Positions 19,428 through 31,145 are shown, numbered from the stretch's first letter. The stretch is 64,000 nucleotides of DNA from Natronospira proteinivora (GCF_024170465.1 NZ_JALJYF010000001.1:992001-1056000); one strand, 5' to 3'. Notes: generated by a model from the letters alone, not told the origin. A program made the numbers and translations.

Positions 19428-21380
19428 TCAACGGAGGATGAGCCAGGCCAACAGGGCCGCAAGGCCGATGACCATGGCAAATGCGTAGTGATACAGGAAG
19501 CCGGTCTGGGCACGACGGGCCGCGCCCGCAATCCAGCCAACCAGGCGAGCGGAACCGTTGACGATAAGCCCGTCAATCAAGCGAACATCGCCCACCTGCC
19601 AGAACAGCCGGCCAAGGCCACGGCTGGCAGGTGCGATCACCTTCTCGTTGAAGGCATCGAAGTAATACTTGTTTTCCAGCAGGCGATGGACCGGCCCAAG
19701 GGCCGTGGCCAGTTTCCCGGGAAGATCAGGCCGCTTGAGATAGAGGAACCAGGCCACCACCACACCGGCCAAGGCCAGATAGACCGGCGCGGCCACCAAA
19801 CCATGGCTCAGAAGCGCCATGGCCCCGTCATACTTTTCGCCCAACATGCCCAGCACATCCCGCTCGGGCGCCACATGAATGCTGTTGGTGAAGAAGTCTC
19901 CCAGTAGCATGGAGCTGACAAACGGGGCTCCAATGATGACCGAGGGAATCGCCAGCAGGATAAGGGGGGCGGTGACCACCCAGGGGCTTTCCTTGAGGTC
20001 ATGCTTGGTATGTTCGTCCATGCGCTCCTTGCCGTGGAAGACCAGGAAGAACATCCGGAAGGTATACAGTGCGGTGACAAAGACACCGATCAGAACGGCC
20101 CAATAGGCAAAACCGGCCCCGGGGATCTCGGACAGGGCCACCGCCTCGATGATCCCGTCCTTGGAAAAGAAGCCGGAGAAACCCGGGAAGCCGATCAGCG
20201 CCAGCGCCCCCACTAGGCAGGTGACGTAGGTGATGGGCATGTATTTTCTCAACCCGCCCATCTGGCGCATATCCTGAATATGATGCATGCCGATAATGAC
20301 CGAGCCGGCCGCCAGGAACAGCAACGCCTTGAAAAAGGCGTGGGTCATGAGATGGAAAATACTCGCCGCGTAGGCCGACGCCCCCAGGGCAACGGTCATA
20401 TAGCCCAGCTGAGACAAGGTGGAATATGCCACCACCCGTTTGATGTCATGCTGCACCAGGCCCAGAAGTCCCATGAACAGGGCGGTAATGGCACCGATGG
20501 TGATCACCACGCTCAAGGCCGTCACGGAAAGCTCGAACAGCGGCGACATGCGGGCCACCATGTATATACCCGCAGTCACCATGGTGGCGGCATGGATCAA
20601 GGCCGAGATAGGCGTGGGGCCTTCCATGGAATCCGGCAACCAGACATGCAATGGCACCTGGGCCGACTTACCCATGGCACCAATAAACAGCAGGATGCAG
20701 ATCACGGTGAGCACTGACCATTCCAGGCCGCCAAATATGGACATGGTCTCGCCGGAGACATCCGGTGCCGCGCCGAAGACCTCCATGTAATCCATACTGT
20801 TGAAATAGAGAAAAATGGCGGCAATCCCCAGCAGGAAACCGAAGTCACCCACCCGGTTCACCAAAAAGGCCTTGAGATTGGCATGGATGGCGGAGGGTCG
20901 CTTGTGCCAGAAACCAATCAGCAGATAGGACACCAGGCCAACCGCTTCCCAGCCGAAGAACAGCTGGAGAAAGTTGTTGGACATCACCAGCATCAGCATG
21001 GCGAAGGTAAACAGGGAAATATAGGCAAAGAAGCGCTGGTAGCCCGGATCATCCTTCATATAGCCGATGGTGTAGATGTGAACCATCAGGGAGACGAAGG
21101 TCACCACCACCATCATCATCGCCGAGAGGCGATCGATTAGAAAGCCCACCTCAAAACGGACACCTTCACTGACCATCCAGGTGTAGACAGAGCCGTTGAA
21201 TACGGCGGCATCACCGACCCACTGCTGCCAAAACACCCAAAGCGACAGCAAAAAGGCGATGCCCACAGCAATGATGGTGGCCCAGTGCGCACCGGCCCGG
21301 CCCACCTTGTGACCAAAGAAACCGGCGATAATGGCGGCCACCAGGGGTGCCAGCACAATTGTCAGATAGACGTTTTCCAT
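19428..21380 (-). CDS. nuoL: NADH-quinone oxidoreductase subunit L
   Basis: NuoL is the distal proton-pumping subunit, with a long amphipathic C-terminal helix running along the membrane arm. The protein has 650 residues. Conserved stretches are LFFGWEAVGLVSYLLIGFW, GKSAQVPLHVWLPDSMEGPTPISALIHAATMV and KRVVAYSTLSQLGYM. The C-terminal part has the expected long lateral helix and a final membrane anchor. Size and motifs match complex I rather than an Mrp antiporter. Confidence 0.98.
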   Translation of the reverse strand: MENVYLTIVLAPLVAAIIAGFFGHKVGRAGAHWATIIAVGIAFLLSLWVFWQQWVGDAAVFNGSVYTWMVSEGVRFEVGFLIDRLSAMMMVVVTFVSLMVHIYTIGYMKDDPGYQRFFAYISLFTFAMLMLVMSNNFLQLFFGWEAVGLVSYLLIGFWHKRPSAIHANLKAFLVNRVGDFGFLLGIAAIFLYFNSMDYMEVFGAAPDVSGETMSIFGGLEWSVLTVICILLFIGAMGKSAQVPLHVWLPDSMEGPTPISALIHAATMVTAGIYMVARMSPLFELSVTALSVVITIGAITALFMGLLGLVQHDIKRVVAYSTLSQLGYMTVALGASAYAASIFHLMTHAFFKALLFLAAGSVIIGMHHIQDMRQMGGLRKYMPITYVTCLVGALALIGFPGFSGFFSKDGIIEAVALSEIPGAGFAYWAVLIGVFVTALYTFRMFFLVFHGKERMDEHTKHDLKESPWVVTAPLILLAIPSVIIGAPFVSSMLLGDFFTNSIHVAPERDVLGMLGEKYDGAMALLSHGLVAAPVYLALAGVVVAWFLYLKRPDLPGKLATALGPVHRLLENKYYFDAFNEKVIAPASRGLGRLFWQVGDVRLIDGLIVNGSARLVGWIAGAARRAQTGFLYHYAFAMVIGLAALLAWLILR

Positions 21381-21442
21381 CCCAGACTTCCCAATCGAAG
21401 TAAGAATTGCCTTGTGTCCAAGCCCGTATCAGCCTGCGGACA

Positions 21443-21748
21443 TCAACCGCGCATGGTATTCAAATCTTCCACATTGATGCTGTTCTTGTTTCTGAACAGA
21501 ACCACGAGTATGGCCAGCCCGATGGCGGCTTCCGCCGCGGCCACCGTCAGAATGAAGAAGACGAATATCTGCCCGGCCAGATCCTGTAGAAAATAGGAAA
21601 AGGCGATGAAATTCGTATTCACTGCCAGCAGCATCAGTTCGATACACATCAGCAGCAGCAGAACATTTTTTCTGTTAATAAAGATTCCGGCCACGCTCAA
21701 GCTGAACAGAACGCCGCTCAGAATCAAATAGTGATAAAGCGTAATCAT
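21443..21748 (-). CDS. nuoK: NADH-quinone oxidoreductase subunit K
   Basis: A 101-residue subunit with three membrane helices. It has the two conserved membrane glutamates of the E-channel: one in [14 protein letters not shown], the other in [13 protein letters not shown]. It lies between nuoJ (33-base gap) and nuoL (62-base gap). NuoK resembles MrpC but is fixed here by context. Confidence 0.97.
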   Translation of the reverse strand: MITLYHYLILSGVLFSLSVAGIFINRKNVLLLLMCIELMLLAVNTNFIAFSYFLQDLAGQIFVFFILTVAAAEAAIGLAILVVLFRNKNSINVEDLNTMRG

Positions 21749-21781
21749 CAGACCCCCTGAAAGTCTGTTAAATGCTGCTGA

Positions 21782-22381
21782 TCAATCTTTCTTTTCCGTC
21801 GGCATATCCACCAGCCGAACCCGATCTTCACGACGTGCCTGAACCTGTTTGGCCGGGTCCTGGTGCTTGGTTCCTTCCCGACGACGCATGGTCAGCCCGA
21901 TGGCCGCCACAATGCCCAGCAGCAGAATCATGCCGGCAATCTCAAAGGGATAGACATATTCGGTGTACATCAGCTGGCCCAGGGCGCCGGTATTATCGTA
22001 ATCCGCCGGTGCCCGTTCGGGCCGCTCCATCATTTCGATGCCCAAATCCCGAACCCAGATCACATAGACCATCATGCCCACCAGTGCGGCCGCCACCACG
22101 GCACCCAGCGGTGCATTACGGGCGAAGCTCCCCTTGAGAGACGCCAGATTGATATCCAGCATCATGACAACAAAGAGGAACAGCACCATCACCGCACCCA
22201 CGTAAACCAGAATCAGGGCGATACCCAGAAACTCCGCTTCCAGCAAGATCCAAAGCCCGGCGCTGAACACAAAGGACATGATCAAAAAGAGCACCGAATG
22301 GACCGGGTTCCGCGACAGGATCACCCCGAACGCGGCCCCGACCACCAGGGCGGCAAATACATAAAAGACCACTAATTCCAT
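21782..22381 (-). CDS. nuoJ: NADH-quinone oxidoreductase subunit J
   Basis: A 199-residue membrane subunit with five predicted helices, including the conserved FLGIALILVYVGAVMVLFLFVVMML, which holds the pi-bulge helix linking quinone reduction to pumping. The last 30 residues are charged (MRRREGTKHQDPAKQVQARREDR) and probably cytoplasmic. Context in the operon fixes the assignment. Confidence 0.96.
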   Translation of the reverse strand: MELVVFYVFAALVVGAAFGVILSRNPVHSVLFLIMSFVFSAGLWILLEAEFLGIALILVYVGAVMVLFLFVVMMLDINLASLKGSFARNAPLGAVVAAALVGMMVYVIWVRDLGIEMMERPERAPADYDNTGALGQLMYTEYVYPFEIAGMILLLGIVAAIGLTMRRREGTKHQDPAKQVQARREDRVRLVDMPTEKKD

Positions 22382-22433
22382 GCCTAGATTTCTCCGCTGG
22401 GTTCTTTCGCGCCTCCGATAGGCGCCCCTTCAA

Positions 22434-22922
22434 TCAGCGATACTGGTTTTCCACAGCCCGGTCAGCGGCGATTTGCGGTTCCAGCTTGTCACCAATCGCG
22501 AGCAGCTTGTCCTTGTTCAGGATCTGCTGGCCCCGCTCCTCGAAATGAAATTCCGTGAAACTCGTTTCCACAATGGCATCCACCGGGCAGGCTTCTTCAC
22601 AGAAGCCGCAATAGATGCACTTGAACATGTCGATGTCGTAGCGGGTGGTGCGACGGGTACCGTCATCACGCATCTCCGAATCAATGGTGATGGCCAAGGC
22701 CGGGCACACCGCTTCGCAGAGTTTGCAGGCAATGCAGCGCTCTTCGCCATTGGGATACCGCCGCAGGGCATGCAGTCCGCGATAGCGCGGCGACTTGGGG
22801 GTCTTTTCCTCGGGATAGTGGATCGTGGTCTTCGCGCTGAAGAAATGCTTCAACGTCAGTCGTAGACCAGCCAGCAGCTCCAGCAGGAAAAGGCTCTTGA
22901 TGTAGTTGCCAATAACTTTCAT
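22434..22922 (-). CDS. nuoI: NADH-quinone oxidoreductase subunit I (2 x 4Fe-4S)
   Basis: NuoI carries clusters N6a and N6b, passing electrons towards N2. The 162-residue protein contains two ferredoxin motifs, [12 protein letters not shown] and [12 protein letters not shown], and the typical start [18 protein letters not shown] use ATG 22922, which has GAGG five bases upstream; an open frame to 22955 would run into nuoH. The gene begins seven bases after the nuoH stop. Confidence 0.97.
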   Translation of the reverse strand: MKVIGNYIKSLFLLELLAGLRLTLKHFFSAKTTIHYPEEKTPKSPRYRGLHALRRYPNGEERCIACKLCEAVCPALAITIDSEMRDDGTRRTTRYDIDMFKCIYCGFCEEACPVDAIVETSFTEFHFEERGQQILNKDKLLAIGDKLEPQIAADRAVENQYR

Positions 22923-22929
22923 CTCAGCC

Positions 22930-23988
22930 TCAATTGAACCAGGGTCCGACTTCACCCATGATCAGGCCACCCAGCACCACGATCCAGACGATGGTGATGG
23001 GAATGAACACCTTCCAGCCCAAGCGCATGATCTGGTCATAGCGGTAGCGGGGGAAGGTGGCCCGGAACCACAGGAAGACAAACATAAAGAAGAAGGTCTT
23101 CACAGCGAACCAGAGAATACTGCTTTCACCCAGGAAGGTATCCCCGATCACTGGAACACCCTGGATGGGACTCAACCAGCCGCCAAAGAAGAACAGGGCC
23201 GTCAGCGCCGAGATCAGGATCATGTTGGCGTATTCGGCCAGGAAGAAGATCGCAAAACCGGTACCCGAGTATTCCACGTGGAAACCGGCCACGATTTCCG
23301 ACTCCCCTTCCGGCACATCAAACGGCGCGCGGTTGGTCTCGGCCACGCCAGAGATGAAATAAACCAGGAAAAGCGGGAACAGGGGCAGCCAGAACCAGGT
23401 AAAGATATTACCTTCCTGGCGAAGTACGATGTCATTGAGGTTCAAGCTCCCCGAAGCCATCAACACCCCCACCAAGGCAAAACCCATGGCGATCTCATAG
23501 GCCACAATCTGGGCCGCCGAACGCATGGAACCCAAAAAGGCGTACTTGGAGTTGGAGGCCCAGCCGGCCAGGATCACCCCATAGACACTCAGGGAAGTGA
23601 GCGCCAAGAGGTAAAGCAGACCGGCATTGATGTCGGCAATCACCATGCCGTCATCGAAGGGAATCACGGCCCAGGCGGCAAAGGCCGGCGCCAGCGACAG
23701 CAAGGGGGCGATCAGAAACAGGAAGCGGCTGGAATTGCTGGGAATCACCACTTCCTTGAGCACCAGCTTGATGACGTCGGCGAAACACTGCAGCAGGCCC
23801 TTGTAGCCTACCCGGTCCGGCCCGATACGACCCTGCATGGCCCCAATCACCCGCCGCTCGGCATAGGTGTAATAAGCCACCAGCAGGATCAGCACCCCAA
23901 GGAGAAGGCCGATCTGCCCCGTCGCTACCATTACCGTCTGCAAGGCAGGCGGCAAGGCTTCCCACTGATTAATGAAAAAATCCGTCAT
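22930..23988 (-). CDS. nuoH: NADH-quinone oxidoreductase subunit H
   Basis: NuoH forms the quinone chamber and the link between the peripheral and membrane arms. From ATG 23988 it is 352 residues with about eight helices. Conserved segments are [29 protein letters not shown]-like [19 protein letters not shown], and [19 protein letters not shown] near the C-terminus. The frame is open to 24036 through a GTG, but the shorter start fits family length. Confidence 0.96.
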   Translation of the reverse strand: MTDFFINQWEALPPALQTVMVATGQIGLLLGVLILLVAYYTYAERRVIGAMQGRIGPDRVGYKGLLQCFADVIKLVLKEVVIPSNSSRFLFLIAPLLSLAPAFAAWAVIPFDDGMVIADINAGLLYLLALTSLSVYGVILAGWASNSKYAFLGSMRSAAQIVAYEIAMGFALVGVLMASGSLNLNDIVLRQEGNIFTWFWLPLFPLFLVYFISGVAETNRAPFDVPEGESEIVAGFHVEYSGTGFAIFFLAEYANMILISALTALFFFGGWLSPIQGVPVIGDTFLGESSILWFAVKTFFFMFVFLWFRATFPRYRYDQIMRLGWKVFIPITIVWIVVLGGLIMGEVGPWFN

Positions 23989-24079
23989 CGCGTTCGTGAT
24001 TCCTGTGTACTTCCGAACGGTTCCGGCTTCCGCCACATGGGCGGTGCCCCGACTGGGCCCGTGGGCCCCGATTCAGCAA

Positions 24080-26458
24080 CTAAAGTCTTTCAACCTCGAT
24101 CGCACCGTGGCGCGGGCCGAGTCCGGCCGTCACCGGTGTGCCCTGGGGCACCACCACGCTGCCGACGGGGACGCCCTCATCCACGCTCACCGGCAAGGCG
24201 ACCCGGTGGCCATTGTGCCCCACCTGGGCCTGGCCCTCGTCTTCCAGACCGAGCTTTTGCGCATCCTTGGGATTGAGGCGGATCATGGCACGCCCGTCCA
24301 CGGTGTTTTGCAGCGGGCGAGCCCGGCGAATCAATGCGTCCACTGCATACAACGGGACCTCGCCCACTCGCCAGAGTCCCTTGCCGACACGACCCTTCTC
24401 CAAGGTGACCTCGCCGCGACTGCGGGTGTTGCTATCCACCTCGCCGATTGCCTGGTGGGCATCCGCCAGAACGGCTTCGGCATCCATCTGCTCGAAGCCA
24501 TCCAGATCAAACAGCTCGCCCAGGACACGCAGTACCTTCCAGGCGGGCCGGGATTCACCCACCGGATTGATCACACCACCACTACTCTGCCAACGGCCTT
24601 CGGCATTCACCAGGGTGCCGAAGCTTTCCGCATAGCTACCCACCGGCAGCACCACGTCGGCGTATTCTTCCAGGCCGGGGCTGCGGAAGGTGGACAGAGA
24701 CACCACCATTTCCGCCTCATTCAGGGCCTTCATGGCCTGCCCGCCGTCCCAGGCTTCCCGTTCGGGCTCCACGCCCATCAGCAGATAGGCATGACGCGGC
24801 TGTTCCAGCATGGCACGGGCATGGAGACCGGCCGAGTCACTGGCCTTGGCGCCGGCCTGGCGATGGGGCAAGACCCCCGACAGCCAGGCGCCGACGGCAT
24901 TGCCGCCTTCCGGCAGATGACCCAGGGTGGCACCGGACAACTCGGCCATGGCATTGGCCAGGGCTTCCAGCTCCGCCCACTGGGGATGGGAGCGAGCCAG
25001 CGGGCCCAGCAGCAGCAGCGATTTATCACCGTCAAGCAGGGCTTCGGCCAGGGAATGCGCCGTCTCGTCGGCCTTCACCCCTTCGGTCAAGCCGGCAACC
25101 GCTTTCGGCAAATCCTGCTTGGCGCGCTCAGCCAGGGCAACGGCCACTTCCGCCAGACCCTGGACCAGTTCCGCACCATGGCAGTTCTTGTACCCCGCCT
25201 GAGGGAAGAGGAATTCATATTCCGCCGGATTGACGAAACCCACCCGTGCGCCATTGAGGACCGCCTTGCGGATGCGGTGGGCCAACATGGGGGCTTCCTT
25301 GCGGGTGTTGGAACCCACCACCAGGGCGCTGTCCAGATCTTCCACTTCACTGATCTTCATTCCCAGGCCGGGGAAGGCCGGTGCGATATCGTCACTGCGG
25401 AAATCTCCCTGACCCAGGCGATGGTCGATATTGTGACTGCCCAGACCGCGAACCAGGCGTTGGAAGAGGAACAACTCTTCCAGGCTGGAACCCGGGGCTG
25501 CCAGGGCGCCCAACTGCTCGGCACCGTGCCGGTCAATGGTTTCTTTCAAGCCATTGGCCGCCGCCTCCAGAGCTTCTTCCCAGCTGGCTTCCTCCAGCAC
25601 GCCATTGCGACGAAGCAATGGCTTCTTAATTCGTTCGGGGCTATAGATCCCTTCACAACTGAAACGGTCGCGATCGGCGATCCAGGTCTCGTTGATCCCC
25701 TCGTTCTCCCGGGGCACGGCCCGCAGGAAATCGCCGCGTAGGGTGTGCGCCCAGATATTGGTACCCACCGGATCATGGGGCGTCACGGTGGCATGCTGGG
25801 TCATTTCCCAAGAGCGGCCACGCATGCGGAAGGGCTTGTTGTTCAGTGCGCCCACCGGGCACAGGTCAATCACATTGCCGGAAAGCTCGTGATCCACCGT
25901 GCGCTGGATATAGGTACCGATACGCATGTGCTCGCCGCGACCGGTGGCCCCCAGTTCCTTGAAGCCACCTACTTCCTCGGTGAAGCGGACACAGCGGGTG
26001 CAGTGGATGCAACGGGTCATGTCGGTGGAGATCAGGGGACCCAGGTTCGGGTCGGAAACCACGCGCTTACCCTCGTTATAGCGGGAAATATCCCGCCCGA
26101 AACCCAATGCCAGATCCTGCAGCTCACACTCCCCACCCTGGTCACAGACCGGGCAGTCCAGGGGATGATTAATGAGCAAGAACTCCATGGTGTTCTTCTG
26201 GGCGGACAAGGCCTTGGCGGAATGGGTATAGACCTTCATGCCCTCCCCTACCGGAGTGGCACAGGCAGGCAACGGCTTGGGCGCCTTTTCCACTTCCACC
26301 AGACACATACGGCAGTTGGCGGCCACGGACAGCTTACGGTGATAGCAGAAGCGGGGAATACGCTCGCCGTATTCATCCGCCACTTCGATCAGCATCTGAC
26401 CCTTGCGGCCTTCCACCGGCTTGTCATTGATTTCAAACTTGACGGTTTCGTCGCTCAT
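24080..26458 (-). CDS. nuoG: NADH-quinone oxidoreductase subunit G
   Basis: NuoG is the large iron-sulfur subunit (clusters N1b, N4 and N5) with a molybdopterin oxidoreductase-like fold that carries no cofactor. It is 792 residues from ATG 26458; ATG 26470, four codons earlier, is also possible. The N-terminal part shows a 2Fe-2S ferredoxin domain (CYHRKLSVAANCRMC), HPLDCPVCDQGGECELQDLA, and the 4Fe-4S motif CIHCTRCVRF. The C-terminal half is the degenerate catalytic-like domain. It lies 45 bases after nuoF. Confidence 0.96.
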   Translation of the reverse strand: MSDETVKFEINDKPVEGRKGQMLIEVADEYGERIPRFCYHRKLSVAANCRMCLVEVEKAPKPLPACATPVGEGMKVYTHSAKALSAQKNTMEFLLINHPLDCPVCDQGGECELQDLALGFGRDISRYNEGKRVVSDPNLGPLISTDMTRCIHCTRCVRFTEEVGGFKELGATGRGEHMRIGTYIQRTVDHELSGNVIDLCPVGALNNKPFRMRGRSWEMTQHATVTPHDPVGTNIWAHTLRGDFLRAVPRENEGINETWIADRDRFSCEGIYSPERIKKPLLRRNGVLEEASWEEALEAAANGLKETIDRHGAEQLGALAAPGSSLEELFLFQRLVRGLGSHNIDHRLGQGDFRSDDIAPAFPGLGMKISEVEDLDSALVVGSNTRKEAPMLAHRIRKAVLNGARVGFVNPAEYEFLFPQAGYKNCHGAELVQGLAEVAVALAERAKQDLPKAVAGLTEGVKADETAHSLAEALLDGDKSLLLLGPLARSHPQWAELEALANAMAELSGATLGHLPEGGNAVGAWLSGVLPHRQAGAKASDSAGLHARAMLEQPRHAYLLMGVEPEREAWDGGQAMKALNEAEMVVSLSTFRSPGLEEYADVVLPVGSYAESFGTLVNAEGRWQSSGGVINPVGESRPAWKVLRVLGELFDLDGFEQMDAEAVLADAHQAIGEVDSNTRSRGEVTLEKGRVGKGLWRVGEVPLYAVDALIRRARPLQNTVDGRAMIRLNPKDAQKLGLEDEGQAQVGHNGHRVALPVSVDEGVPVGSVVVPQGTPVTAGLGPRHGAIEVERL

Positions 26459-26515
26459 ATCCGCTTGCATCTATAAGGGGACCGGACATCCGCCCGGTCG
26501 AAACCATTGGCTGCC

Positions 26516-27844
26516 TCAAACGGCAAAACCCAGATTATGGGGACCGGCCTGGGGCAGCGCCGGACGGGCCGGACCCACCATGGGTCGACCATTCTCAATC
26601 AGGTATTCAAACTCTTCCGGGAACTGTTCCAGGAAACTCTTCACCGGCATGGCCGCGGCATCCCCCAGGGCGCAAATGGTATGCCCCATGATCCCGTTGG
26701 AAGCGCTAACCAGCAGCTCCAGATCCGAGGAGCGTCCCTGGCCCGCCAGCATGCGGCGCAGCACCCGGTTCAGCCAGCCGGTGCCTTCCCGGCAAGGGGT
26801 ACACTGGCCGCAGGATTCGGCGAAATAGAAGCGGGAAATGCATTCCAGGGCGCGAACCATGCAGGTGGAGTCGTCCATAATGATCACAGCACCCGAACCC
26901 AGCATGGAGCCGTGTTCCTGAACGGACTCATAGTCCATATTGGCCTTGAGCATGTTCTCACCCCGCACCACGGGCACCGAAGACCCACCCGGAATCACGG
27001 CCTTAAGCTTGCGACCTTCACGGATGCCGCCGGCCATCTCCAATAGATCCTTGAAGGGCGTACCCAGGGGGATTTCAAAGTTACCTGGATTTTGAACATG
27101 CCCGCTGACGGAGAAGCATTTGAGGCCGCCGCTCTTCTCGGTACCGAAGGCCTTAAACCAGTCCGCGCCATTTCGAATGATATCCGGTACCTGGGCGAAG
27201 GACTCGGTGTTGTTCACCGTGGTGGGCTGGCCATACAAACCCTTCTGGGCCGGGAACGGCGGCTTGTAGCGCGGCAGACCCTTCTTGCCTTCCAGGGAAT
27301 CCAGCAGTGCGGTTTCCTCACCACAGATATAGGCACCGGCACCCAGGTGATCGTAAAGATCGAAATCCACACCGGAGCCCAGGATATTCTTGCCCAGCAA
27401 GCCGGCTTCATAGGCTTCTTTCAGGGCCTCCATGAAGCGCTGATAGGGTTCGTGCTCGAATTCGCCACGGATATAGTTGTAACCGATGGTCGCACCCATG
27501 GCGTAACCGCCGATGGCCATGCCTTCAATCACGGCATGGGGGTTGTAGCGGAGGATATCCCGGTCCTTGCAGGTGCCCGGCTCACTTTCATCCGAGTTGC
27601 AAACCACGAACTTCTGCCCCTGGAAATCCTTGGGCATGAAGCTCCACTTCAGGCCGGTGGGAAAGCCGGCACCACCCCGGCCGCGCAGGCCGGACGCCTT
27701 GACTTCTTCAACCACGTCCCCCGGCGAAATCTTTTCCTTCAGGATCTTTTTCCAGGCCTCATAGCCACCCAGCTTGAGATAGGTCTCAAGGGTATGGGGC
27801 TTATCCTGACCCAGCGTCTTGTAGCAGATGGAAGTATCCTGCAT
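26516..27844 (-). CDS. nuoF: NADH-quinone oxidoreductase subunit F (NADH and FMN site)
   Basis: NuoF binds NADH and FMN and holds cluster N3, so it is the entry point for electrons. The protein has 442 residues. Signatures are [16 protein letters not shown] (NADH site), [19 protein letters not shown] (FMN site) and the cluster motif [12 protein letters not shown] near residue 350. It starts five bases after the nuoE stop. Confidence 0.98.
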   Translation of the reverse strand: MQDTSICYKTLGQDKPHTLETYLKLGGYEAWKKILKEKISPGDVVEEVKASGLRGRGGAGFPTGLKWSFMPKDFQGQKFVVCNSDESEPGTCKDRDILRYNPHAVIEGMAIGGYAMGATIGYNYIRGEFEHEPYQRFMEALKEAYEAGLLGKNILGSGVDFDLYDHLGAGAYICGEETALLDSLEGKKGLPRYKPPFPAQKGLYGQPTTVNNTESFAQVPDIIRNGADWFKAFGTEKSGGLKCFSVSGHVQNPGNFEIPLGTPFKDLLEMAGGIREGRKLKAVIPGGSSVPVVRGENMLKANMDYESVQEHGSMLGSGAVIIMDDSTCMVRALECISRFYFAESCGQCTPCREGTGWLNRVLRRMLAGQGRSSDLELLVSASNGIMGHTICALGDAAAMPVKSFLEQFPEEFEYLIENGRPMVGPARPALPQAGPHNLGFAV

Positions 27845-27849
27845 CCCGA

Positions 27850-28350
27850 TTACTCCAGGCCGTCGAGAATCTGATCCACTTTTTCCAGAGTCAGATTCTC
27901 ATGGTATTCGTGATTGACCATCATCATGGGCGCCCCTTTACAGGCGGCCAGGCACTCTTCCTCGCACTTGAGGAAAATCCGATCATCTTCAGTGGTCTGG
28001 CCCACCTTCACACCCAACTTCTTCTCCACGTGCTCGACGATTTCATCGGAGCCATTGAGCATGCAGCTGATGTTGGTGCAGATGGAAATCTTGTTGCGAC
28101 CCACCGGCTTGGTTTCAAGCATGGAATAGAAGGTGGCCACCTCATAGACATCAATGGGCGGCAGCCCCAGATGATGGGCCACCGCGTCCATCCACTCTTC
28201 AGTGAGATAGCCGCCGTTGTGATGCTGGGCTTCCCGCAGGGCATCCAGCACCGCGGAGCGCTGCTGCCCTTCCGGATACTTGCCGATGCAGCGATCGATA
28301 TAGGCCCGCATGTCCTCGGGCAGGAATTCTTTCGTGGCCTTGTACTTCAC
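27850..28350 (-). CDS. nuoE: NADH-quinone oxidoreductase subunit E (2Fe-2S)
   Basis: NuoE carries cluster N1a beside the FMN. The 166-residue protein has the thioredoxin-like domain with cluster ligands in [10 protein letters not shown] and [13 protein letters not shown]. It begins with GTG at 28350, which overlaps the nuoD stop by four bases (GTGA), indicating coupled translation. Confidence 0.97.
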   Translation of the reverse strand: MKYKATKEFLPEDMRAYIDRCIGKYPEGQQRSAVLDALREAQHHNGGYLTEEWMDAVAHHLGLPPIDVYEVATFYSMLETKPVGRNKISICTNISCMLNGSDEIVEHVEKKLGVKVGQTTEDDRIFLKCEEECLAACKGAPMMMVNHEYHENLTLEKVDQILDGLE

Positions 28351-29600
28351 CGGTCAATCTCCCCGAACACGATATCCTGAGTACCAATCACCGCCACCAG
28401 GTCGGCCAACATATGGCCACGACACATTTCATCCATGGCGGACAGATGGGCAAAACCGGGGGCGCGGATCTTCACGCGGTAGGGTTTATTCGCCCCGTCG
28501 GAGACCAGGAAAATACCGAACTCGCCCTTGGGTGCTTCTACTGCGGCATAGGTCTCGCCTTCCGGCAGCACATAACCTTCCGTGAACAGCTTGAAGTGGT
28601 GAATCAGGGCTTCCATGCTGTCTTTCATTTCCCAGCGACGCGGCGGCACCACCTTGTGATCGTCCCCCATCACCGGGCCGGGATTCTCCCGCAGCCACTT
28701 GATGCACTGCTTGGCGATCTTGGCGGATTGACGCATCTCTTCAATGCGGACCAGGTAACGGTCGTAGCAATCGCCGTTGGTACCCACCGGAATCTGGAAA
28801 TTCAGCTTGTCGTAGACTTCATAGGGCTGCTTCTTGCGCAGATCCCACTCCACGCCGGAACCGCGCAGCATGGGCCCGGTAAAGCCCAGCTGCAGGGCCC
28901 GTTCCGGACTCACCTGGGCGATACCCACGGTACGCTGCTTCCAGATCCGGTTGTCGGTGAGCAGGGTTTCGTACTGATCCACACAGCCGGGGAAGCGGTC
29001 CACGAAGTGCTCAATGAAATCCAGCAGACTGCCTTCCCGAGCCTCATTGAGGCGGTCCACATCCTTCTTGCTACGCCATTTGGAGTAGTCGTACTTGGGC
29101 ATGGCATCGGGAAGGTCCCGATAGACGCCGCCCGGCCGATAATACGTGGCGTGCATCCGGGCACCGGATACGGCCTCGTACATATCCATGATGTCTTCAC
29201 GTTCCCGGAAGGCATACAGGAATACCGTCATGGCACCGATATCCAGGCCGTGGGCACCGATCCAGAGCAGATGGTTAGCAATGCGAGTCAGCTCGTCGTA
29301 CAGGGTCCGGATATAGCGGGCCCGAATGGGCGGTTCCACCCCCATGAGCTTTTCGATGGCCATCACATAGGCGTGCTCATTGCACATCATGGACACGTAA
29401 TCGAGACGGTCCATATAACCGATACTGTGGTTATAGGGCTTGTTCTCCGCCAGTTTCTCCGTAGCCCGGTGCAATAAACCGATATGCGGATCAACCCGAC
29501 GAATCACCTCCCCTTCCATTTCCAGGATCAGGCGAAGCACGCCGTGGGCCGCCGGATGCTGCGGCCCGAAGTTCATGGTGTAACTTTGAATCTCAGGCAT
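28347..29600 (-). CDS. nuoD: NADH-quinone oxidoreductase subunit D
   Basis: NuoD lines the quinone site together with NuoB. The 417-residue protein begins [23 protein letters not shown] and contains HRGTEK-like [11 protein letters not shown] and [20 protein letters not shown] 29600 overlaps the nuoC stop by eight bases; an upstream GTG-type opening at 29630 lies inside nuoC. NuoC and NuoD are separate here, whereas E. coli has them fused. Confidence 0.98.
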   Translation of the reverse strand: MPEIQSYTMNFGPQHPAAHGVLRLILEMEGEVIRRVDPHIGLLHRATEKLAENKPYNHSIGYMDRLDYVSMMCNEHAYVMAIEKLMGVEPPIRARYIRTLYDELTRIANHLLWIGAHGLDIGAMTVFLYAFREREDIMDMYEAVSGARMHATYYRPGGVYRDLPDAMPKYDYSKWRSKKDVDRLNEAREGSLLDFIEHFVDRFPGCVDQYETLLTDNRIWKQRTVGIAQVSPERALQLGFTGPMLRGSGVEWDLRKKQPYEVYDKLNFQIPVGTNGDCYDRYLVRIEEMRQSAKIAKQCIKWLRENPGPVMGDDHKVVPPRRWEMKDSMEALIHHFKLFTEGYVLPEGETYAAVEAPKGEFGIFLVSDGANKPYRVKIRAPGFAHLSAMDEMCRGHMLADLVAVIGTQDIVFGEIDR

Positions 29601-30306
29601 CGCGGGAGGACTCCTTGAAGCCTTCCACATGTTGGTGATCGTGACGGATCACCTTGGGAACGGTGGTACGGGGCTCAATGGAAACCGGCTGATAAACCAC
29701 GCGACCCTTCTCCGGGTCATAGCGCACTTCCACATTGCCGATCAGTGGGAAGTCCTTGCGGAAGGGATGCCCCACGAAACCGTAGTCTGTGAGGATCCGC
29801 CTCAGGTCCGGGTGGCCACTGAAAAGAATACCGAAGAGATCGAAGGCTTCGCGCTCGAACCAGTTGGCGCCGGCCCAGATGTCCACCACGGAATCGATGA
29901 CAGGCGGATCCTGGGGAGGACACCAGCAGCGCAGGCGCAGGCGCTGGTTCTGGGAAATCGACATCAGGTGATAAACCACCGCAAAGCGCTTCTCCATGTC
30001 CGCCGCCTCATCGGGCGTGGCAAAGGCATGGGATTCAGTTCGATCCACCCCCCGGCTGTAACCCAGGGAGGTGCTTTTATCGGTGGCCCACTGGCTCTTG
30101 CCGTAGGCGAGATAATCCACACCGCCGATATCAATCAACTGTTCAAAGTTGAATGGCTTCTCGTCTCGCAGCGCCTGGCAGACGGATTTCAGATCCTCCG
30201 GTGCCACCTCATAGGTGAGCTCTCCCACGTGGTTTTCCACGCGCTGGAGCTTGTCACCGAAGCGTTCGGAAACCGCCTCGTTCAGGGATTCAATCCACTT
30301 AGTCAT
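29593..30306 (-). CDS. nuoC: NADH-quinone oxidoreductase subunit C
   Basis: NuoC is a 30-kDa-type structural subunit of the peripheral arm. The 237-residue protein has the signature [40 protein letters not shown] short extra C-terminus ([16 protein letters not shown]) follows the family core. It lies 12 bases after nuoB and overlaps nuoD by eight. Confidence 0.97.
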   Translation of the reverse strand: MTKWIESLNEAVSERFGDKLQRVENHVGELTYEVAPEDLKSVCQALRDEKPFNFEQLIDIGGVDYLAYGKSQWATDKSTSLGYSRGVDRTESHAFATPDEAADMEKRFAVVYHLMSISQNQRLRLRCWCPPQDPPVIDSVVDIWAGANWFEREAFDLFGILFSGHPDLRRILTDYGFVGHPFRKDFPLIGNVEVRYDPEKGRVVYQPVSIEPRTTVPKVIRHDHQHVEGFKESSRDA

Positions 30307-30318
30307 GTCGCGACCTGA

Positions 30319-30798
30319 TCAACGGGCAATAGTGTTGGTGCGGCGAATCTTATTTTGAAGCTGCATGATGCCGTAGAGCAGCTGTTCTGCAGACGGCGGG
30401 CAGCCGGGGACGTAAATATCCACCGGGACCACCCGGTCACAACCGCGTGTCACCGAATAGGAATAGTGATAGTAGCCACCACCATTGGCACAGGACCCCA
30501 TGGAAATGACCCAGCGGGGCTCGGCCATCTGGTCATAGACCTTGCGCAGCGCCGGGGCCATCTTGTTGCAGAGGGTGCCGGCCACAATCATCACATCGGA
30601 CTGACGCGGGCTGGGACGAAAAATCACGCCGAAGCGGTCCATGTCATAGCGAGCGGCACCACAGTGCATCATTTCCACCGCACAGCAGGCCAAGCCAAAT
30701 GTCATGGGCCACATGGAACCGGTTCGGGCCCAGTTGTAGAGCTTGTCCACGCTGGTGGTGACAAAGCCCTTCTCAACAACGCCGTTTTCTACTCCCAT
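30319..30798 (-). CDS. nuoB: NADH-quinone oxidoreductase subunit B (cluster N2)
   Basis: NuoB carries cluster N2, the direct electron donor to quinone. The 159-residue protein has the tandem cysteines [10 protein letters not shown] plus cysteines in [16 protein letters not shown] and [11 protein letters not shown] use ATG 30798, which overlaps the nuoA stop by 10 bases; the longer frame to 30819 lies within nuoA. Confidence 0.98.
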   Translation of the reverse strand: MGVENGVVEKGFVTTSVDKLYNWARTGSMWPMTFGLACCAVEMMHCGAARYDMDRFGVIFRPSPRQSDVMIVAGTLCNKMAPALRKVYDQMAEPRWVISMGSCANGGGYYHYSYSVTRGCDRVVPVDIYVPGCPPSAEQLLYGIMQLQNKIRRTNTIAR

Positions 30799-31145
30799 TC
30801 CAGAGCACCTTTCTTCCATTCGTAGATAAAGCCGACTACGAGAACGGCCAGGAAGACCATCATGGCCCAGAAGCCGAAGAGCCCGATATCCGTCAAGGCA
30901 ACTGCCCAGGGAAAGAGAAAGGCAATCTCCAGGTCGAAGATAATGAACAGGATGGCCACCAGATAATAGCGGACATCAAACTTCATCCGGGTATCTTCGA
31001 AGGCTTCAAAACCGCATTCATAGGGGGAATTCTTCTCCGCATCCGGGTTTTGCGGGCCCAGGATGAACCCCACCAGGAGCAGGACAATGCCCAGACCGGT
31101 GGCGATACCAAGAAAAATCAGGATGGGGATGTAATTTTCCAGCAT
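30789..31145 (-). CDS. nuoA: NADH-quinone oxidoreductase subunit A
   Basis: First gene of the complex I operon. A 118-residue protein with three predicted membrane helices and the signature [39 protein letters not shown]. It overlaps nuoB by 10 bases. All 14 subunits from A to N follow in standard order. Confidence 0.97.
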   Translation of the reverse strand: MLENYIPILIFLGIATGLGIVLLLVGFILGPQNPDAEKNSPYECGFEAFEDTRMKFDVRYYLVAILFIIFDLEIAFLFPWAVALTDIGLFGFWAMMVFLAVLVVGFIYEWKKGALEWE